From positions 3,100,001 through 3,164,000 of the forward strand of contig JAJIYY010000005.1 in the NCBI GenBank assembly GCA_022702485.1: DNA of 64,000 bases, in the 5' to 3' direction. The stretch is from Simplicillium sp. C3G150-2. Its lineage: Eukaryota > Ascomycota > Sordariomycetes > Hypocreales > Cordycipitaceae. Made by a program: the position numbers and the translations under genes. The notes under the pieces were generated by a model. It had not been told where the DNA came from and did no database searches. It saw only the letters and a list, made by a program, of their open reading frames with translations. Shown here one piece after another: positions 1-11,450 of the stretch; position 1 is the first letter of the stretch; every line of letters begins with the position of its first letter.

Positions 1-386
1 TTTGCCTCAAAAGAAGCAGCCACTCAAGTTCTGCAGCTCCTCAGTTCAAAATGACCGAAAGAACAGCATTTTGTTAATATTGAGATGGCGAAACGGTCGT
101 CGCAAACAGATCACGGGTCTTGTGTAACATACAGCCCAGTCGCGACTCACCGATTGGGCTGTAAATAGCGTCGTCACACCATCTGCACTCTTCCGTTCAG
201 CAACCTAGCCCTAGTTTGCTAGAAAATTACTGGGTGGGATCTCGACTTGTTCCGGCGTTGGGCACCGTCAATTTTCAAGCATTGACCTTACGGAGTTGAG
301 CGCTGGACAATAAATACTTTCAAGCCTCGATACAGCCCTAACAACCACTCTCCTTGAATATTACCCCTTTTTCAATCTCTTTCGCC
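1..386. other. Left-edge intergenic region, presumed promoter of the NRPS-like gene
   Basis: No gene seen. An AT-rich ATAAATA stretch near 310-316 lies about 70 nt before the ATG at 387 and could act as a TATA-like element; this is weak. Confidence 0.4.
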
Positions 387-3300
387 ATGACTCAATACCC
401 AATACCCATTGGTGGCGGCTGCTGCGACGGCAATATTGCTGAGTTTCACGGCCCCGATGCCCCTGGCTTAGACAAGTCCCTGTGGCAGCTGCTTCATGAC
501 ACAGCCACCATACATCCAGACAGAGAGGCAGTCGTGTCGCTGTGGCAAGAGGGACGATTCAATGATTGCCTTCGATGGACATACAGGTCTCTTCTCAATA
601 ACACACAAGCCCTTTCCACACATTTGCATTTCCTCGGCTGCAGACGAGGGATGACTGTTGCCGTTTTGCTGGGCAACTCGGCAGAATGGTCGCTTTTGTT
701 TTGGGTAGCCCTCAAGATGGGAATGACGTTTGTTCCACTTGACGCCAGACATTCAAACGAGTTGACTTCAATGCTGGAGATAGTTACTCCTGATATTGTG
801 GTTGTAGAGGATGAGGAGATGGCAACTTTCGTCGACTCGACAGCCCTGTCCATTTCGTACAGATTCTTCTTGGAAGGCAGCAAGACTGGTTGGCTGCAGT
901 TACAAGCTCCTCACAATGTCAAACATCAAAGTTTTACGGTGCCACCTTACGTATCAGACCCTGCTCTCATTATATTCACGAGTGGCACCACGGGAAATTC
1001 TAAGGGGTGTCCGCATACGAACCAAAATCTGGTTTCCCAGACCAACAACTTCGACCCCAACTTGGACGCCACATTCGTTGATCGCTGGCTCATACATACA
1101 CCTGTTTGTCACATATTTGCCGTTAATCATGCACTTCGGGCATGGCGAAACGGCGGGGTTGTCGTCTTTCCGTCCAAGTACTTCAATGTTGGGGCAACCA
1201 TATCGGCGCTAACAGAAGAACAATGTACCGTCATGTCGGCAACCCCAACACTCGTCAAAACACTCCTAGCCCATCCTAAGCTACCAAAGCCTGAAGGGAT
1301 GAGTTTATCCGTGGTCACTATGGCCGCAACATCAATCACTGTGGGTGACTTACAACAATGTCGAGAGGGGCTTGGCGCGAAGGATGCAACTCAAGCGTAC
1401 GGTATGAGTGAAGGAGCACCAATTGTGAGCTGGAATCGACAGGATCCTTGTCTGCGTAATGGTTATCATTCTGCTGTCGGAAAAGTTCTTCCTGGAGCAA
1501 GAATTCGAATCTGCGACCCCGAAACCCGGGATCTTCTGCAATGTGGTCAGGTCGGGGAACTTCACATTGGTGGGACATCGGTCATATCGCAATATACGAA
1601 TGGGGATAATGGTTCCTGTTTTTACACTGATGAGCATGGGAAGTGGCTTATCACCGGAGATCAAGCCCACGTCACTCATGAGGGATGGGTGTATGTGCTC
1701 GGGCGCTACAAGGATCTCATCATTCGTGGTGGTGAAAATATTCGCCCAGCACCATTGGAGGCGTTCATAGCCGAGTTGCCAGGCGTAGAAGTCCAAGTTG
1801 TCGGTGTCCCCCATCCAATCTCGGGACAGTCGCCTGTGGCCGTTGTATCACTTCCTCAAGGTGTGACTAAATCCGATATCTTTAAGAGGGCCAGAGAATT
1901 CGGGCTCAAATATAACCTGAGTGGTGTTTTCACTCTAGAAGAGCTGGGCTTTTCCGAAATGCCAACGACGTCTCTTGGCAAACCGAAGAAGGGCGTCTTG
2001 GCGGATTCTGTGGTTTCCTTGAGAGAAAACGATGCTGCAGCGTCAAATATAGGCCATACCTCAATGTTGGAGACTTTCGTCGATGAATGGGAGCAACTCA
2101 TTGGAGTGAGGCCTCTGCCTGATGATGAGGTTCGTCATTTTGCGGATAGCATCACTATTTTGCAATACTGTGATGCAGTTCAGCGTCGTGGAGTTGGTCT
2201 CTATTTCTCCGATTTTGGAGAAGGCGTTACCGTTCAGAGGCAACTAGATATTCTCTCCAGCCGCTTAGCCGGAGCTGTCTCCTCTTCATCAACGTTGATC
2301 CAGGCAGCGCAGGATTCCGCATCAGAGAACAGTACGCAAGATAGCCATATCTCCGATTCAGATACCACATCGACCGATGACTCTCTGAAGGAACATAAAC
2401 TCACATCTCATTCTGACCTCACATTGCCCATTCGCAGTTCTCACCACAGGATGATCGCCGGTAAACGGCCCCAATCCTTTAATGTCCGTCTCATTCTCCA
2501 AGTACACAAGACCAGCAACTTGAGAGCAGCTCTCGGTCGCTTATTGAGAGCACATCCATTACTCCGAGCCACCCAATGCAACAAGGAGCACCTCGTCTGG
2601 GAAGACAGCCCACGCATTGAAGAGTCAGACGCCGATTCGTCTCAGATTGGCAGGTTATTCTGTATAAATGCAGGGTCAAAGAACATGTTCAACGCCAAAA
2701 TAGCTCGATGTGGTCCCGCAACACATCTCATCCTCACGTTTAATCACTCCGTCGTGGACGCCTTGTCTCTTTGGTCATTTCACCGCAACCTAGACCTTTT
2801 GCTCGAAGACCCCGACGCCGTTTTGCCCTCCAAGACGTCCTATTCTCTTTTCGTGGAACTCTATGAATCGTACAAAGACAGTTCACTAGCCAATCAAGCC
2901 GTTGGATACCATGTGAATCGCCTTTGGGGCATCTCTCGCATTCCTGAGGCCATTTTCCCTTCTTACGACGGCGAGATACACCCAGACTCACATCGATCAG
3001 CTCGAGTGGTCCGTATTCTTTCACTTCCAGATCTTCTGAGCATGCATTCAATCAAGCCCGATATTTTCACTCGTTGCGCTGTCATTCTGTTCAACGTCTT
3101 GGAAGCTTCATCCCGTCATGCAATATTCACCTCTTGGGAGAGTGCTAGATCCTGGCCCTTCATCCCACCTGCATTAGCAGACTTCCTCCCCAATCCCATG
3201 GACATTGATGGCCCAACAGTGGAATGGATCCTCAACCTATACTCGGTTGATCAGGCAGAGACATTGCTATCGTTCATGCAGCGTATCAAAGTAGAATGCG

Positions 3301-3715
3301 CGGAGATGCAAAAACATGTTCACGCACCTTGGGATCGGATCCAGAAGGAAATGCCCAAGGAGAGTTCGCTCCTCGAAACGGCTTCGTATCGACAGTCATT
3401 CGTGTGGGATATGAGTCTGGGATTTACTGGAGGAAGAAGCCAGTTCAATAATATGTCACTAATAAATCGATACGATTGGGCAGAATGGTATGTTTTCTCA
3501 TGATCCAACTTTGCACAGTTACTTTAGGTGCTAATGAACCACATAGCGCTTTGGCTTGGAATGCCTTCATGATGGATCGAGACAACTTGTACTTCATTGC
3601 GTCAGGAAATGATGACCACGTGGAAGGATACTGTGATAAGCTCGCTCACATCATGCGCTTCCTTGGAAATCAAGAGAATTGGAATCGGGAAATTAGACAG
3701 GTGTTTGGTCATTAA
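387..3715 (+). CDS. NRPS-like enzyme: adenylation - carrier - condensation-like (A-T-C)
   Basis: Exons 387-3487 and 3547-3715 give 1089 aa. The 59-nt intron (GTATGT...CATAG, branch GCTAAT) is needed because the unspliced frame stops at 3503. The ATG at 387 is the first in frame. Residues ~20-560 form an AMP-binding domain with SGTTGNSKG (S199), a YGMSEG motif, the GDQAHVTHEGWVYVLGRYKD block and a late GKPKK lysine. A carrier domain follows with FADSITILQ, Ser588 being the probable phosphopantetheine site. After a Ser/Thr-rich linker, residues ~690-1089 resemble an NRPS condensation domain. Its active motif reads NHSVVDA (786-792) instead of HHxxxDG, but keeps the second His and the Asp. The A domain looks more like acyl-CoA ligases than amino-acid-activating domains, so an aryl or acyl acid substrate is possible (inference). 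No obvious secondary-metabolite partners follow. It converges on the next gene with a 56-nt gap. Confidence 0.85.
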
Positions 3716-3771
3716 TAGTTTCATTCTTTTACACAGATCGTGTTCGCATCTTTCATAATCTGACATCTCAT

Positions 3772-5591
3772 TTACTCAAGATTCATCCTCGCCTCATCCC
3801 CAATGCCCCATTGCCCTCCGTCTTTGCCTTGCTTTTGCAGCTCCATCTCAACTTCGATGCCTAGTCCACTAACATCGTCACTAATTGAAGAGTTTAAGCT
3901 CGATCGCTTCTCACGCTCTTTCTCTTTCTCAGTTGAGACGGTGGATTGGTTGGTGGTGCGCCTTCTAAGCCCCGGCCAGAAGCGAGACGGCGTAGATGTG
4001 GAATGAACAGAAGCATTGTCGTCTAGCGTCTTGATGCTGGCTGCATCATCTGCAATTGGAACACCATTCTCGACAATCTTGGGTAGAGGAGCTTCTGGTG
4101 CACTCTTGATAGACGCGGTGTCATCGTCGGCTTCGACAAGTTGGGCATCGCGGTACCACTTGCGACGTCTGGTCCAGCGACCCCAGCCGTCATTGCCTCG
4201 GCGACCATATTGCCACTGGTACATCGTTAGCAAATCCATAGCGTCGGACTTTCGGTGAGCGTCCTTACCTTGTTATCGTAGTAAATCCAGCCATTGCGAG
4301 CATCCTCTCCATCGTAATCTACAGCGGCTTGTTCATCAGGAACACCGTCTACTCGCCAACGGCTGTTTTCTACCCACTCCCACTTCATTTTGCTTCCATC
4401 TTCGACGTGTGGCAGCTCGAACTCATCTTTGGGAGGGACAGGGTTGTTATGCTCATCCGTCCATGCCGCTCTCTCATAGGCGAATAGACTGTGCGTCCAG
4501 CCAAGACCGAGCCAGCGACGCTGATTCTCGTAGATGATGAAAGTGAACTTGACACCGGCACTGCGGCTGGCGCTCTTCTTATGACCCGACTTGCCAATGT
4601 TGGCTCCATGCATCTGGAGAGCGGCATGGTTCTTAATCGGGGTATCGAAGCGCAAGCCAGTGACAGCAGATGCCGTGCGACGAATAAGGCTGCTTCGCCA
4701 GAGCAGAGTTCTGGTGACACGCATGACTCTAGCATGCCATGTCAGGATGATGGTGCCAAAAACAAGGACCACGCGTCGCGCGGTGATGATCTCCAGGGGT
4801 GAAAATGTCAAGGCAAACCAAAAGGGTGTAATGATGATGAGTCGAACAAACATGGCCGTCAAAGCGGGCTTTGTGGTGGCGCTAGTAGCAGTTGTTTGTG
4901 TGCTGAGGAAGTCTGTCATGACAAGCAAAGGGTCCATGAGGGCATTGCAGCGGCCTGTGAATTCCTTGAGCGTTTCGACAATTTCGTCCAGGGTCTTTTG
5001 GTGTTTTGTCTTTGTCACTTCGGAGGCATTCCGCTTGTGGCCGGATTTATTGTCCGACAAGCTGCTGTCCGTGTTGGACGCATTTGACGACGAGGATGCA
5101 ACTGTGGGCGGCTTTGAGGCGTTGCCCTTTTTCTTGTTGCTCTTTGCCGAACCATTCCAACTACTGCTGCTCAAGGGACTGTATCTCCTCCCATACATTC
5201 CGATAATCAGTCCAGCACCAACCACTACTGGTCCAGCGCGGATAATGATGGTGTCGCCATAGAGGACGGCCAGCCAAAACGAGCAAAGGAGCAAGAAGCT
5301 CTGCCAGGGATCACCTGTGCTCCATGTCAAGAGACCGACGAAGGTATTGAGGGGAAGTAGAAATGGGTGGCTGTATGCGAGAGCCCGGGTGATTTGAGGT
5401 GGTGTCGCAAGCAGCAGAGGGCTCTTCTGGTGAACGAGAACGGTGGAGCGATGGGCAGATCGGGACGGCGTGTTTGCAGATAGTGTAACGGGCGAAAAGG
5501 CGGCGTAGGTAGCCGGGCCGGAGATGAGAGAGTCGGGATCGTAGGTGTTGTTTGCGCTGGAGGCGATGGAGGCGTCGTCGCGCGAAGCCAT
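3772..5591 (-). CDS. Peroxin-24/dysferlin-domain peroxisomal membrane protein (Pex23/28-32 type)
   Basis: Exons 5591-4269 and 4215-3772 (minus strand) give 588 aa. The 53-nt intron has donor GTAAGG and branch GCTAAC. Hydrophobic segments lie around residues 75-135 and 240-300 (e.g. FWFALTFSPLEII). Dysferlin-like halves follow: a RRWLGLGWT...ERAAWTDE block near 365, then KWEWVENSRWRVDGV, GWIYYDNK and, across the intron, WQYGRRGNDGWGRWTRRRKW. Proteins with this architecture (Pex24p family) sit in ER/peroxisome contact membranes and control peroxisome number and size in yeasts; that role is carried over from the family. The tail (~490-588) is low-complexity, Ser/Asp/Lys rich. The exact family member cannot be told from sequence alone. 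Confidence 0.85.
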
Positions 5592-6557
5592 TGGGGAAGC
5601 AATGTTATGCGCGAAGGGGATGTCCTTTCGAGGTTGTGTTAGCTCACCATGTGGTCAACAGCAGATGCAAAGGCTCTCCGGCGTCGGCTAGCTTGGTACG
5701 GGACACTGTCGCGAAGCCTATATGAGGGACCTCGGTAATGACATCACACCACCAACAGAAACCGAGAGTTCAAAGGTCCAAGAAAGGGAACGAAGATGAA
5801 ATGATATGGCGCAGTGCAACGCGACGGGTTGACCGTAGGGGTGAAGAGTTGGGGGTTTTTCCAAGACCGGCCAAGGTGTGGTTGAGGGAGCAAGTGTATG
5901 GCTGGGGTTGGGCGACTCACGAGGGCAGCCATTAGAGGCTCAAGGGCACCGGGTCAGGGTCTGTATGGTGACGCAACGACAAACGCAAGACAAGAGCATT
6001 TGTTGCTATGGGGGTAGGCGAAGCGTCAAGTGAGTAGCGATATTCTAAGCAGATGACTAACGCCTCATTTCTTGCATGATCCGATGCGAGCGACGGGTGG
6101 TAGCAAGAAGGAAAATTAACATGGAAAAGAGGGAACGGCGTTGGCTGGAGCTTCTGGAGCTCAAGACAGGCAAGAGCGAAGCCAAAAAGCTAAAATGCCG
6201 AGGGAAGGCACGATGGCCATTTGCGGGGATGACCGCGCCGACCAATCACATGTCATTGATCCTCCGCCCGACTTACACCACTGCGCTACATGTTAGAATG
6301 CGTCCGCGGCCAGGATAAAATCATGCGATGCAGTTTCTGAAAGACATCTTTCGAGATTTGAATGAAGAGAATTAATGCAGAATCTATGTTAAGGCAATTT
6401 TGAAAGGCATTTAAAGAGAGGAGTTCGGCCAAAGCGCAAATCTCAACCGGAATAAATATTAACAAGAAGTAAAGAAGAAGTGGAAAATAATATAATATAG
6501 GAGTTGAAGAAGAAGAAGAAGAAGAAGAAGAAATTAAAACAAGCATCAATATCTCAT
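5592..6557. other. Intergenic region between the peroxin gene start and the HsbA-like gene end
   Basis: Upstream of the minus-strand peroxin gene and downstream of the minus-strand HsbA-like gene. A CCAAT box lies at 6242-6246. The part from ~6340 is AT-rich and probably 3' UTR of the HsbA-like gene. Short ORFs here show no signal peptide, motif or splice support. Confidence 0.5.
6506..6532. repeat. (GAA)9 microsatellite
   Basis: Nine perfect GAA units about 26 nt beyond the stop of the minus-strand HsbA-like gene, so (TTC)n in its probable 3' UTR. Confidence 0.9.
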
Positions 6558-7934
6558 TTACAAGACAGCGATAGCAGCCATGGCGAGTGCCAGCGTAATG
6601 GCCGGAGCATACAACGAGGCACCAGCAGTGACAGTGGGAGGTCCAGTAGGTTCGGCACCACCACCGTTGCCACCAGAACCACCACTTCCTCCATTGCCAT
6701 TGTCGCTGCCGCCATTGCCACCGCTTCCATTATCCCCACCGCCATTGCCGCCAGATCCTCCGTTGTCACCACCAGATCCTCCATTACCGCCGCTACCATT
6801 GTCACCACCGCCATTACCACCGTTGCCGCCGTTACCACCGTTACCACCATTACCGCCATTGCCTCCATTGCCTCCATTGCCTCCATTACCTCCATTTCCA
6901 CCGTTACCACCATTGCCATTATCGCCGCCGCCACCAGTGCAGGCAGGGCAGTGACCCTTGGTAACAGTAGTCACAAAAGTAGTGACCTGGGTGCCAGGTC
7001 CAGTGTGAGTCTCGGTGATAGTCTCAGTGCCGGTAGGTCCAGCAGTTTCGGTTCCAGTAGGACCGGCAGTCTCAGTATCAGTAGGGCAAACGGTCTCGGT
7101 GTCAGTGGGCACCTCGGTCGTAGTGTCAGTGGGAGGGACTTCAGTGGTGGTATCCGTAGGAGGCACCTCGGTGGTGGTAGCAGTGTCAGTTGGGGGAACT
7201 TCAGTAGTGGTATCAGTGGGAGGAGCCTCAGTAGTAGTATCAGTTGGAGGAGCCTCAGTGGTAGTGTCTGTGGGAGGAAGTTCCGTAGTAGTATCAGTAG
7301 GAGGCACTTCGGTTGTAGTGTCGGTAGGAGGAGCCTCAGTGGTAGTATCCGTGGGAGGGACCTCCGTAGTTGTAGCAGTGTCTGTTGGGGGAACCTCAGA
7401 GGTGGTGGTTGTAGTAGGCCCGCTGTTAGTGCAGGTCTTGTAGTCGTCAACAGCGCCGTTGAGGGTATCAATCAGAGGCTGAGCAAGGCTGAGAGCAATG
7501 TCTCTGGCTGCAGGATCGACCTTCTGAATAATGGCTTTGATCAAAGCCTCAGAGTCGACACTGAGCTTGGCAAGTCTCTCGCGGACAGCATCGCACTGGT
7601 TTGCGGTTTCAACATCGCCAAGGCGAGTCTTGAATTCATCGCGAAGCTTGGTGCCAGCATCCTGCAGACTAAGCACAGAAGGCGCAACAGACAGGGTGTC
7701 ATCGAAGCTGAGCACCTCAGAGGCGTCGACCTTGGGCTTAGCATCCTCAAGATGGGCAATGAAAGCATCAGCGGTATCAGTCAATGGCTTGGGGTCGCCA
7801 TTGAAATCCTCGGCGGCCTTTTGCAGAGCAGCCAAGTCGGCATTGGTCTGGTCCAGGATGCCTTGGATGAGGGCAAGGTCACGGATGACCAGGGCAGAGC
7901 CCACGGAAGCAAGTGAAAGAAGTGACAACTTCAT
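6558..7934 (-). CDS. HsbA-domain GPI-anchored cell-surface protein with PT and GGN repeats
   Basis: Single exon, 458 aa. It has a signal peptide (residues 1-14, MKLSLLSLASVGSA). Residues ~20-165 form a helical domain matching the fungal hydrophobic surface-binding protein A family (LALIQGILDQTNADLAALQ start, paired Cys near 114 and 168). A Thr/Pro stalk follows (~175-305) with about ten PPTDTTTE-type units. Next come a short VTTVTKGHCPACTG segment and a ~95-residue Gly/Asn run (GGN units). The C-terminus is hydrophobic after a small-residue omega-site region, typical of GPI addition. HsbA proteins of Aspergillus adsorb to hydrophobic surfaces and recruit hydrolases; surface adhesion is the inferred role. 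The repeats should be length-variable between strains. A long ORF on the opposite strand is only a codon-bias shadow. Confidence 0.9.
   Translation of the reverse strand: MKLSLLSLASVGSALVIRDLALIQGILDQTNADLAALQKAAEDFNGDPKPLTDTADAFIAHLEDAKPKVDASEVLSFDDTLSVAPSVLSLQDAGTKLRDEFKTRLGDVETANQCDAVRERLAKLSVDSEALIKAIIQKVDPAARDIALSLAQPLIDTLNGAVDDYKTCTNSGPTTTTTSEVPPTDTATTTEVPPTDTTTEAPPTDTTTEVPPTDTTTELPPTDTTTEAPPTDTTTEAPPTDTTTEVPPTDTATTTEVPPTDTTTEVPPTDTTTEVPTDTETVCPTDTETAGPTGTETAGPTGTETITETHTGPGTQVTTFVTTVTKGHCPACTGGGGDNGNGGNGGNGGNGGNGGNGGNGGNGGNGGNGGNGGNGGGDNGSGGNGGSGGDNGGSGGNGGGDNGSGGNGGSDNGNGGSGGSGGNGGGAEPTGPPTVTAGASLYAPAITLALAMAAIAVL
6650..6935 (-). repeat. 9-bp GGN-coding tandem repeat (Gly/Asn/Ser run)
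   Basis: Encodes alternating Gly-Gly-Asn/Asp/Ser triplets. The unit is near GGTAATGGT/GGCAATGGA, most regular at about 6810-6915. A near-identical tract occurs in the WSC gene at ~42702-42797. Confidence 0.85.
7095..7395 (-). repeat. 27-bp-type PPTDTTTE-coding tandem repeat
   Basis: About ten units encoding E-(V/A/L)-PPTDTTT, two with an extra TAT insertion, followed by diverged PTDTE and GPTGTE units. They form a Thr/Pro stalk suited to O-mannosylation. Confidence 0.85.
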
Positions 7935-9158
7935 GACGACAATTTCTTCTCGAATGAATGGTTAACGACAGCAAAAAAAGCGAATGTATGGGGAGAATGA
8001 TCGTCCAACACTTTGCGAAGATTGACACAACTAAACAACCAAGGTCGATAAGCGAGGGGGGAAATAGAGAAGGGATCTTCAATGAAACCTTACCACACCC
8101 TCACTTATACTCCATTTCCCCTCAATTGGTCGCCGAGCACAAAATAACAGAAATCATCATGAGATACCGAGGCAGGCCTGCAGCTGAAGAGGGGGAGTAA
8201 CGGTGGAAGAACCCTCACAACCCAAGAACCACTTCAAGGCTACATCTGCCCAGCCAAGCCAATATTGTGGCTTGCGTCTGGGTCGAACTGTAGGTATGTA
8301 TGCCAAGAAAGAGGCTGCGGCGAAGGCAGGAATACGCATGGGAGTAAGCGGAGTGGGAATTGGGTTCGGTAACAAGTCAGACTATTGGTCAATCGCACGA
8401 CCAAAACCCCATGGGGGACTGGGTATCACAGTGGGTTTGTGTAAGCCACGAAGACCGACAGGGGAACCCAACCAAACCAAAGGGCCTAGAACCACAAACA
8501 GGCTGCCTGCCACAGGCGTGGCTTCCTTGGTGCCATGATGCATAAATCCAGCGTTATATCCTCACCAGGCCCCCCTCAGTCAGTGCGCGAACGCCGACAG
8601 GCGTGGCCGAAGCTAGCAATGCGCTGTAAAATTAGCGTGCCAGCAGGGTTCATTGGTGGCTCACTACGCGTATTGACAGGGAATTCAGTGGGTGCTTAAA
8701 AAGAGTAGCGCAAAAGACGGTTTACTCAGTAAGTATATTGACCAAATCAGGTAATTCTGTCAGCTCGGCCGTTGTAATTTCCACTGAACCCCGCGCTCCG
8801 CCGTGAATCATTATTCTGCTCCGACGTTTCCGCTGCGAACTGCTCGATGCACGCTGCGTTGCTGGTGAACTTGTACTCCGTACAATATTGGCAATTCAAT
8901 TCTGGGGCAGTATTGAATGGTCCCTAATCATCGATTTACGAAGCCCTAAATGCTTGATAATTTCCGGGAATAAATTGAACGAGGCTGGCTGCTGGCTGCC
9001 ATGCCTCGGCCTGCACATGCACTTACACGCCTGCATGCGGAGGAGCCCACCCAGCTGCATACACAAAACAAACTCCATTAGAAAGCTAACTAAAACGCCC
9101 ATTTCCCAATGACTGTGATCAAAAATCCCATTTCCAAAAGCAGTGATTAAAATAGACG
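7935..9158. other. Intergenic region with HsbA-like promoter
   Basis: Upstream of the minus-strand HsbA-like gene. A TATAA on the minus strand at 8109-8105 lies ~170 nt before its ATG and may be the core element. The remainder (8200-9150) has only short ORFs with no recognisable features. No RNA gene seen. Confidence 0.45.
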
Positions 9159-10846
9159 CTATGCTTTGGCAAACTTGTATCCCTTCAGTCTACCCCTCAC
9201 CACCACCCACGCTGTCAGTAACCACGCAACAATCGATCTCCTGTAAACCACGAGAGCCACTAAAGCAGCAATGGGTATTAACAGTGTTGCTCCAACAATC
9301 TTCGCCCCTCCTCCTTGAGACACCTGTTGCTTCACTGGAGAAGAGCCGACCTTGCCATACACGGGCAGCGAGCTCCTCAGTACAGTCCTGTGGATATCCA
9401 CGGCCGTAACTCGTACAAAGTCCCCTGCAGTTTGTGGTATCGCAATCTTAGTCTCGAAACCTGTGGCCTTCTCAACTAAATGCCCTTGAAATGGTCCTCC
9501 AATTCCAGTCCACGAGCTCTCCAGCAGCCACGAATCCACCTTCGTGGCGCCATTCCAGCTCACATACAGAAAGTTCTCCCCTCCATCTGGCGACGTACGC
9601 ACAGCCACGTCCGGTGAGGTCAATGGCTTTCCTGTCCATTCTGTATGCTTGAAGGCTCTGTAGTTGCTGACCGTTCCTGCTCCCGAGCTAAGCTCCGTCT
9701 CGCATAGGATTTCTCCTTTGGGCGAAAACTCCGTGATCATGGACCCTGAGCTAATCAGGACGTTGCCGCTAGGCAAGACTTGCATGGAGCCTGGGCGGTT
9801 GGGTTTCGTCTCGCGAGGTGTATATGTTTGAATAAGCGATGCATATTTGCGAACCTGATCAACCTCGATTATTCGTCCAACGCCTGCACCTCCATCGTAC
9901 ATGCTAATATAGCTGTCATTGCCCATACGCACGTCGTACACTTGCGTAAAGCCCGTTGCGTCCCCGTCCGATAAATCTCGAAAGTCGTTCGATTGGCCGC
10001 CTAATTGCCAGTTTACTGAACCATCTCCAGAACTGACGCTGAGCACTGCAGCGAGGTTGCGGGATCCCACCAGGATGTTACCATGCCTGTCCTTGTCGAC
10101 GCTGGTAATGCGGAAGAAGTCGAATGGAGCATCTTTTGAGCTGCCTCTTCCTGTTCGTGGAGCATATGTCTCGTCAATTGAGACGTGCTTCGAAGCATGC
10201 CAATCTCGCAACAATCTTCCGGAAAGTATGTCAACTTCTTGGAATACACTGTCGTAGATCCAGCCGTCCTTTTCCATTCCCAGAGCGGAAAGGTCGGCCT
10301 TCTTTTTTACATAGGAGGTATAAATGGCTGTTCCGTCCTCGGTGAGTCGAAAATCGTGAAAATCTCCCGGAATGCCATTTGGAGGAGTGAATCTTTTCAC
10401 CAGTCTGTAGGCATCGTCGAGCTATCAAGACAATTAACACTGGCAATTTTAGCCATATGTACACAGTCAGAACATACCATGATGTAGGAACCGTAGCCTA
10501 CTCCATCCTCCATCTTTCCTGTCCAGAATGTGATGTACTCACTTCCTTCGAAATTCTGGACTTTAAGATCCGAAGTGACTCCCCAGTCTGGCTCCATCCA
10601 CACGTAACCTCCCGAGTTGTCCAAAATCATGGGTCCGGTTGACTTCGTACCTTCCGGTTGTACTATTTGCCCCCTCAATGGTGTAACAAACAAATGTCCT
10701 GCATCGCACCGAGCATCGGTCTTTGCAATGACCGGTATCAACGGTTCCCCAGCGAACGACTCAAACTTGGCTTGGGGGAAAGCCGTCTCGGGCGAGGTGC
10801 TGCATGCTGCGCACGAAACAAGCGCAAGAACCGTTAGGAGTTGCAT
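9159..10846 (-). CDS. Arylsulfotransferase (ASST)-family secreted/membrane protein
   Basis: Exons 10846-10478 and 10421-9159 give 543 aa. The 56-nt intron starts GTATGT and ends GATAG, phase 0, joining GYGSYIM to LDDAYRLVKRF. It has an N-terminal signal peptide (MQLLTVLALVSCAAC). The body matches the fungal Arylsulfotran_2 beta-propeller family: FHDFRLTEDGTA, RDWHASKHVS, DFFRITSVDKDRHGNILVG, VNWQLGG, and DGGAG near the middle. A hydrophobic segment near 500-520 (VGATLLIPIAALVALVVY) plus a basic tail suggests a type I membrane protein. The fungal members have no established substrate, so catalysis is inferred from the bacterial family. Downstream of mL50 on the same strand. Confidence 0.85.
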
Positions 10847-11450
10847 GATCGCAAGATACCTTCCTCAACCCAACATGTACAATCTTGAGGCTGTCACAAA
10901 GAAAACATCCAGCACTTCCTCGACACTTTTTTGGCTGTAGAAGTTCAAGATCCTGAGCTGCAGACTACGACAGAAATAATTTCGCTACATCTCTTCATTC
11001 ATTACGTGTGTCCAAGGGATGCTCAAAATTGCGTCTCATTCCAGTGCGGAGCTGTCAACTAATAGAACCTGTCAATTCAAGGGTTTTCTCACTAGTCCGC
11101 CTCCCTTGTCTTAGATGTTGCGGCAAAAGCCCAATCCCAATGGCACGTTTTTTTTTCTCTTTCTTCCTAGTGTCTTTTCTAGTCGAAAGCCAAGATTAGA
11201 ATTGGTGCAGTGCTGCAGAGCACAGTTTCTGGCCCCCCTTGGTGTGGTCGTGACCTGGTGTTCCAAACGCCCTGGTGTTGGTACGCGACAATTGGCTCCG
11301 ATCGTACGTACCATCGCCACGCAAGAGAGACACTCTCAACCAGATAAGTGACAATGGAATACAATTTGAATTATACAGAGAGTAAGTTTTGATATGATAC
11401 AATTGTCTTTGGCTGAGGCCTCATTCTTCTCCTCGAATGATCCAAAGAGT
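10847..11450. other. Intergenic region between ASST-like and mL50 genes
   Basis: Promoter of the minus-strand ASST-like gene and 3' flank of the minus-strand mL50 gene. No gene or clear motif seen. Confidence 0.45.

Noticed and set aside
4591..5262. 223-codon plus-strand ORF within the peroxin gene
   Set aside because: Shadow; the minus strand has dysferlin motifs and clean introns.
6504..7916. 470-codon ORF on the plus strand opposite the HsbA-like gene
   Set aside because: It mirrors the repeat-rich minus-strand gene. It has no signal, domain or splice sites. Repeats with no stop in either strand explain it.
8203..8538. 111-codon plus-strand ORF upstream of the HsbA-like gene
   Set aside because: No domain, signal peptide or conservation evidence; lies in a promoter region.
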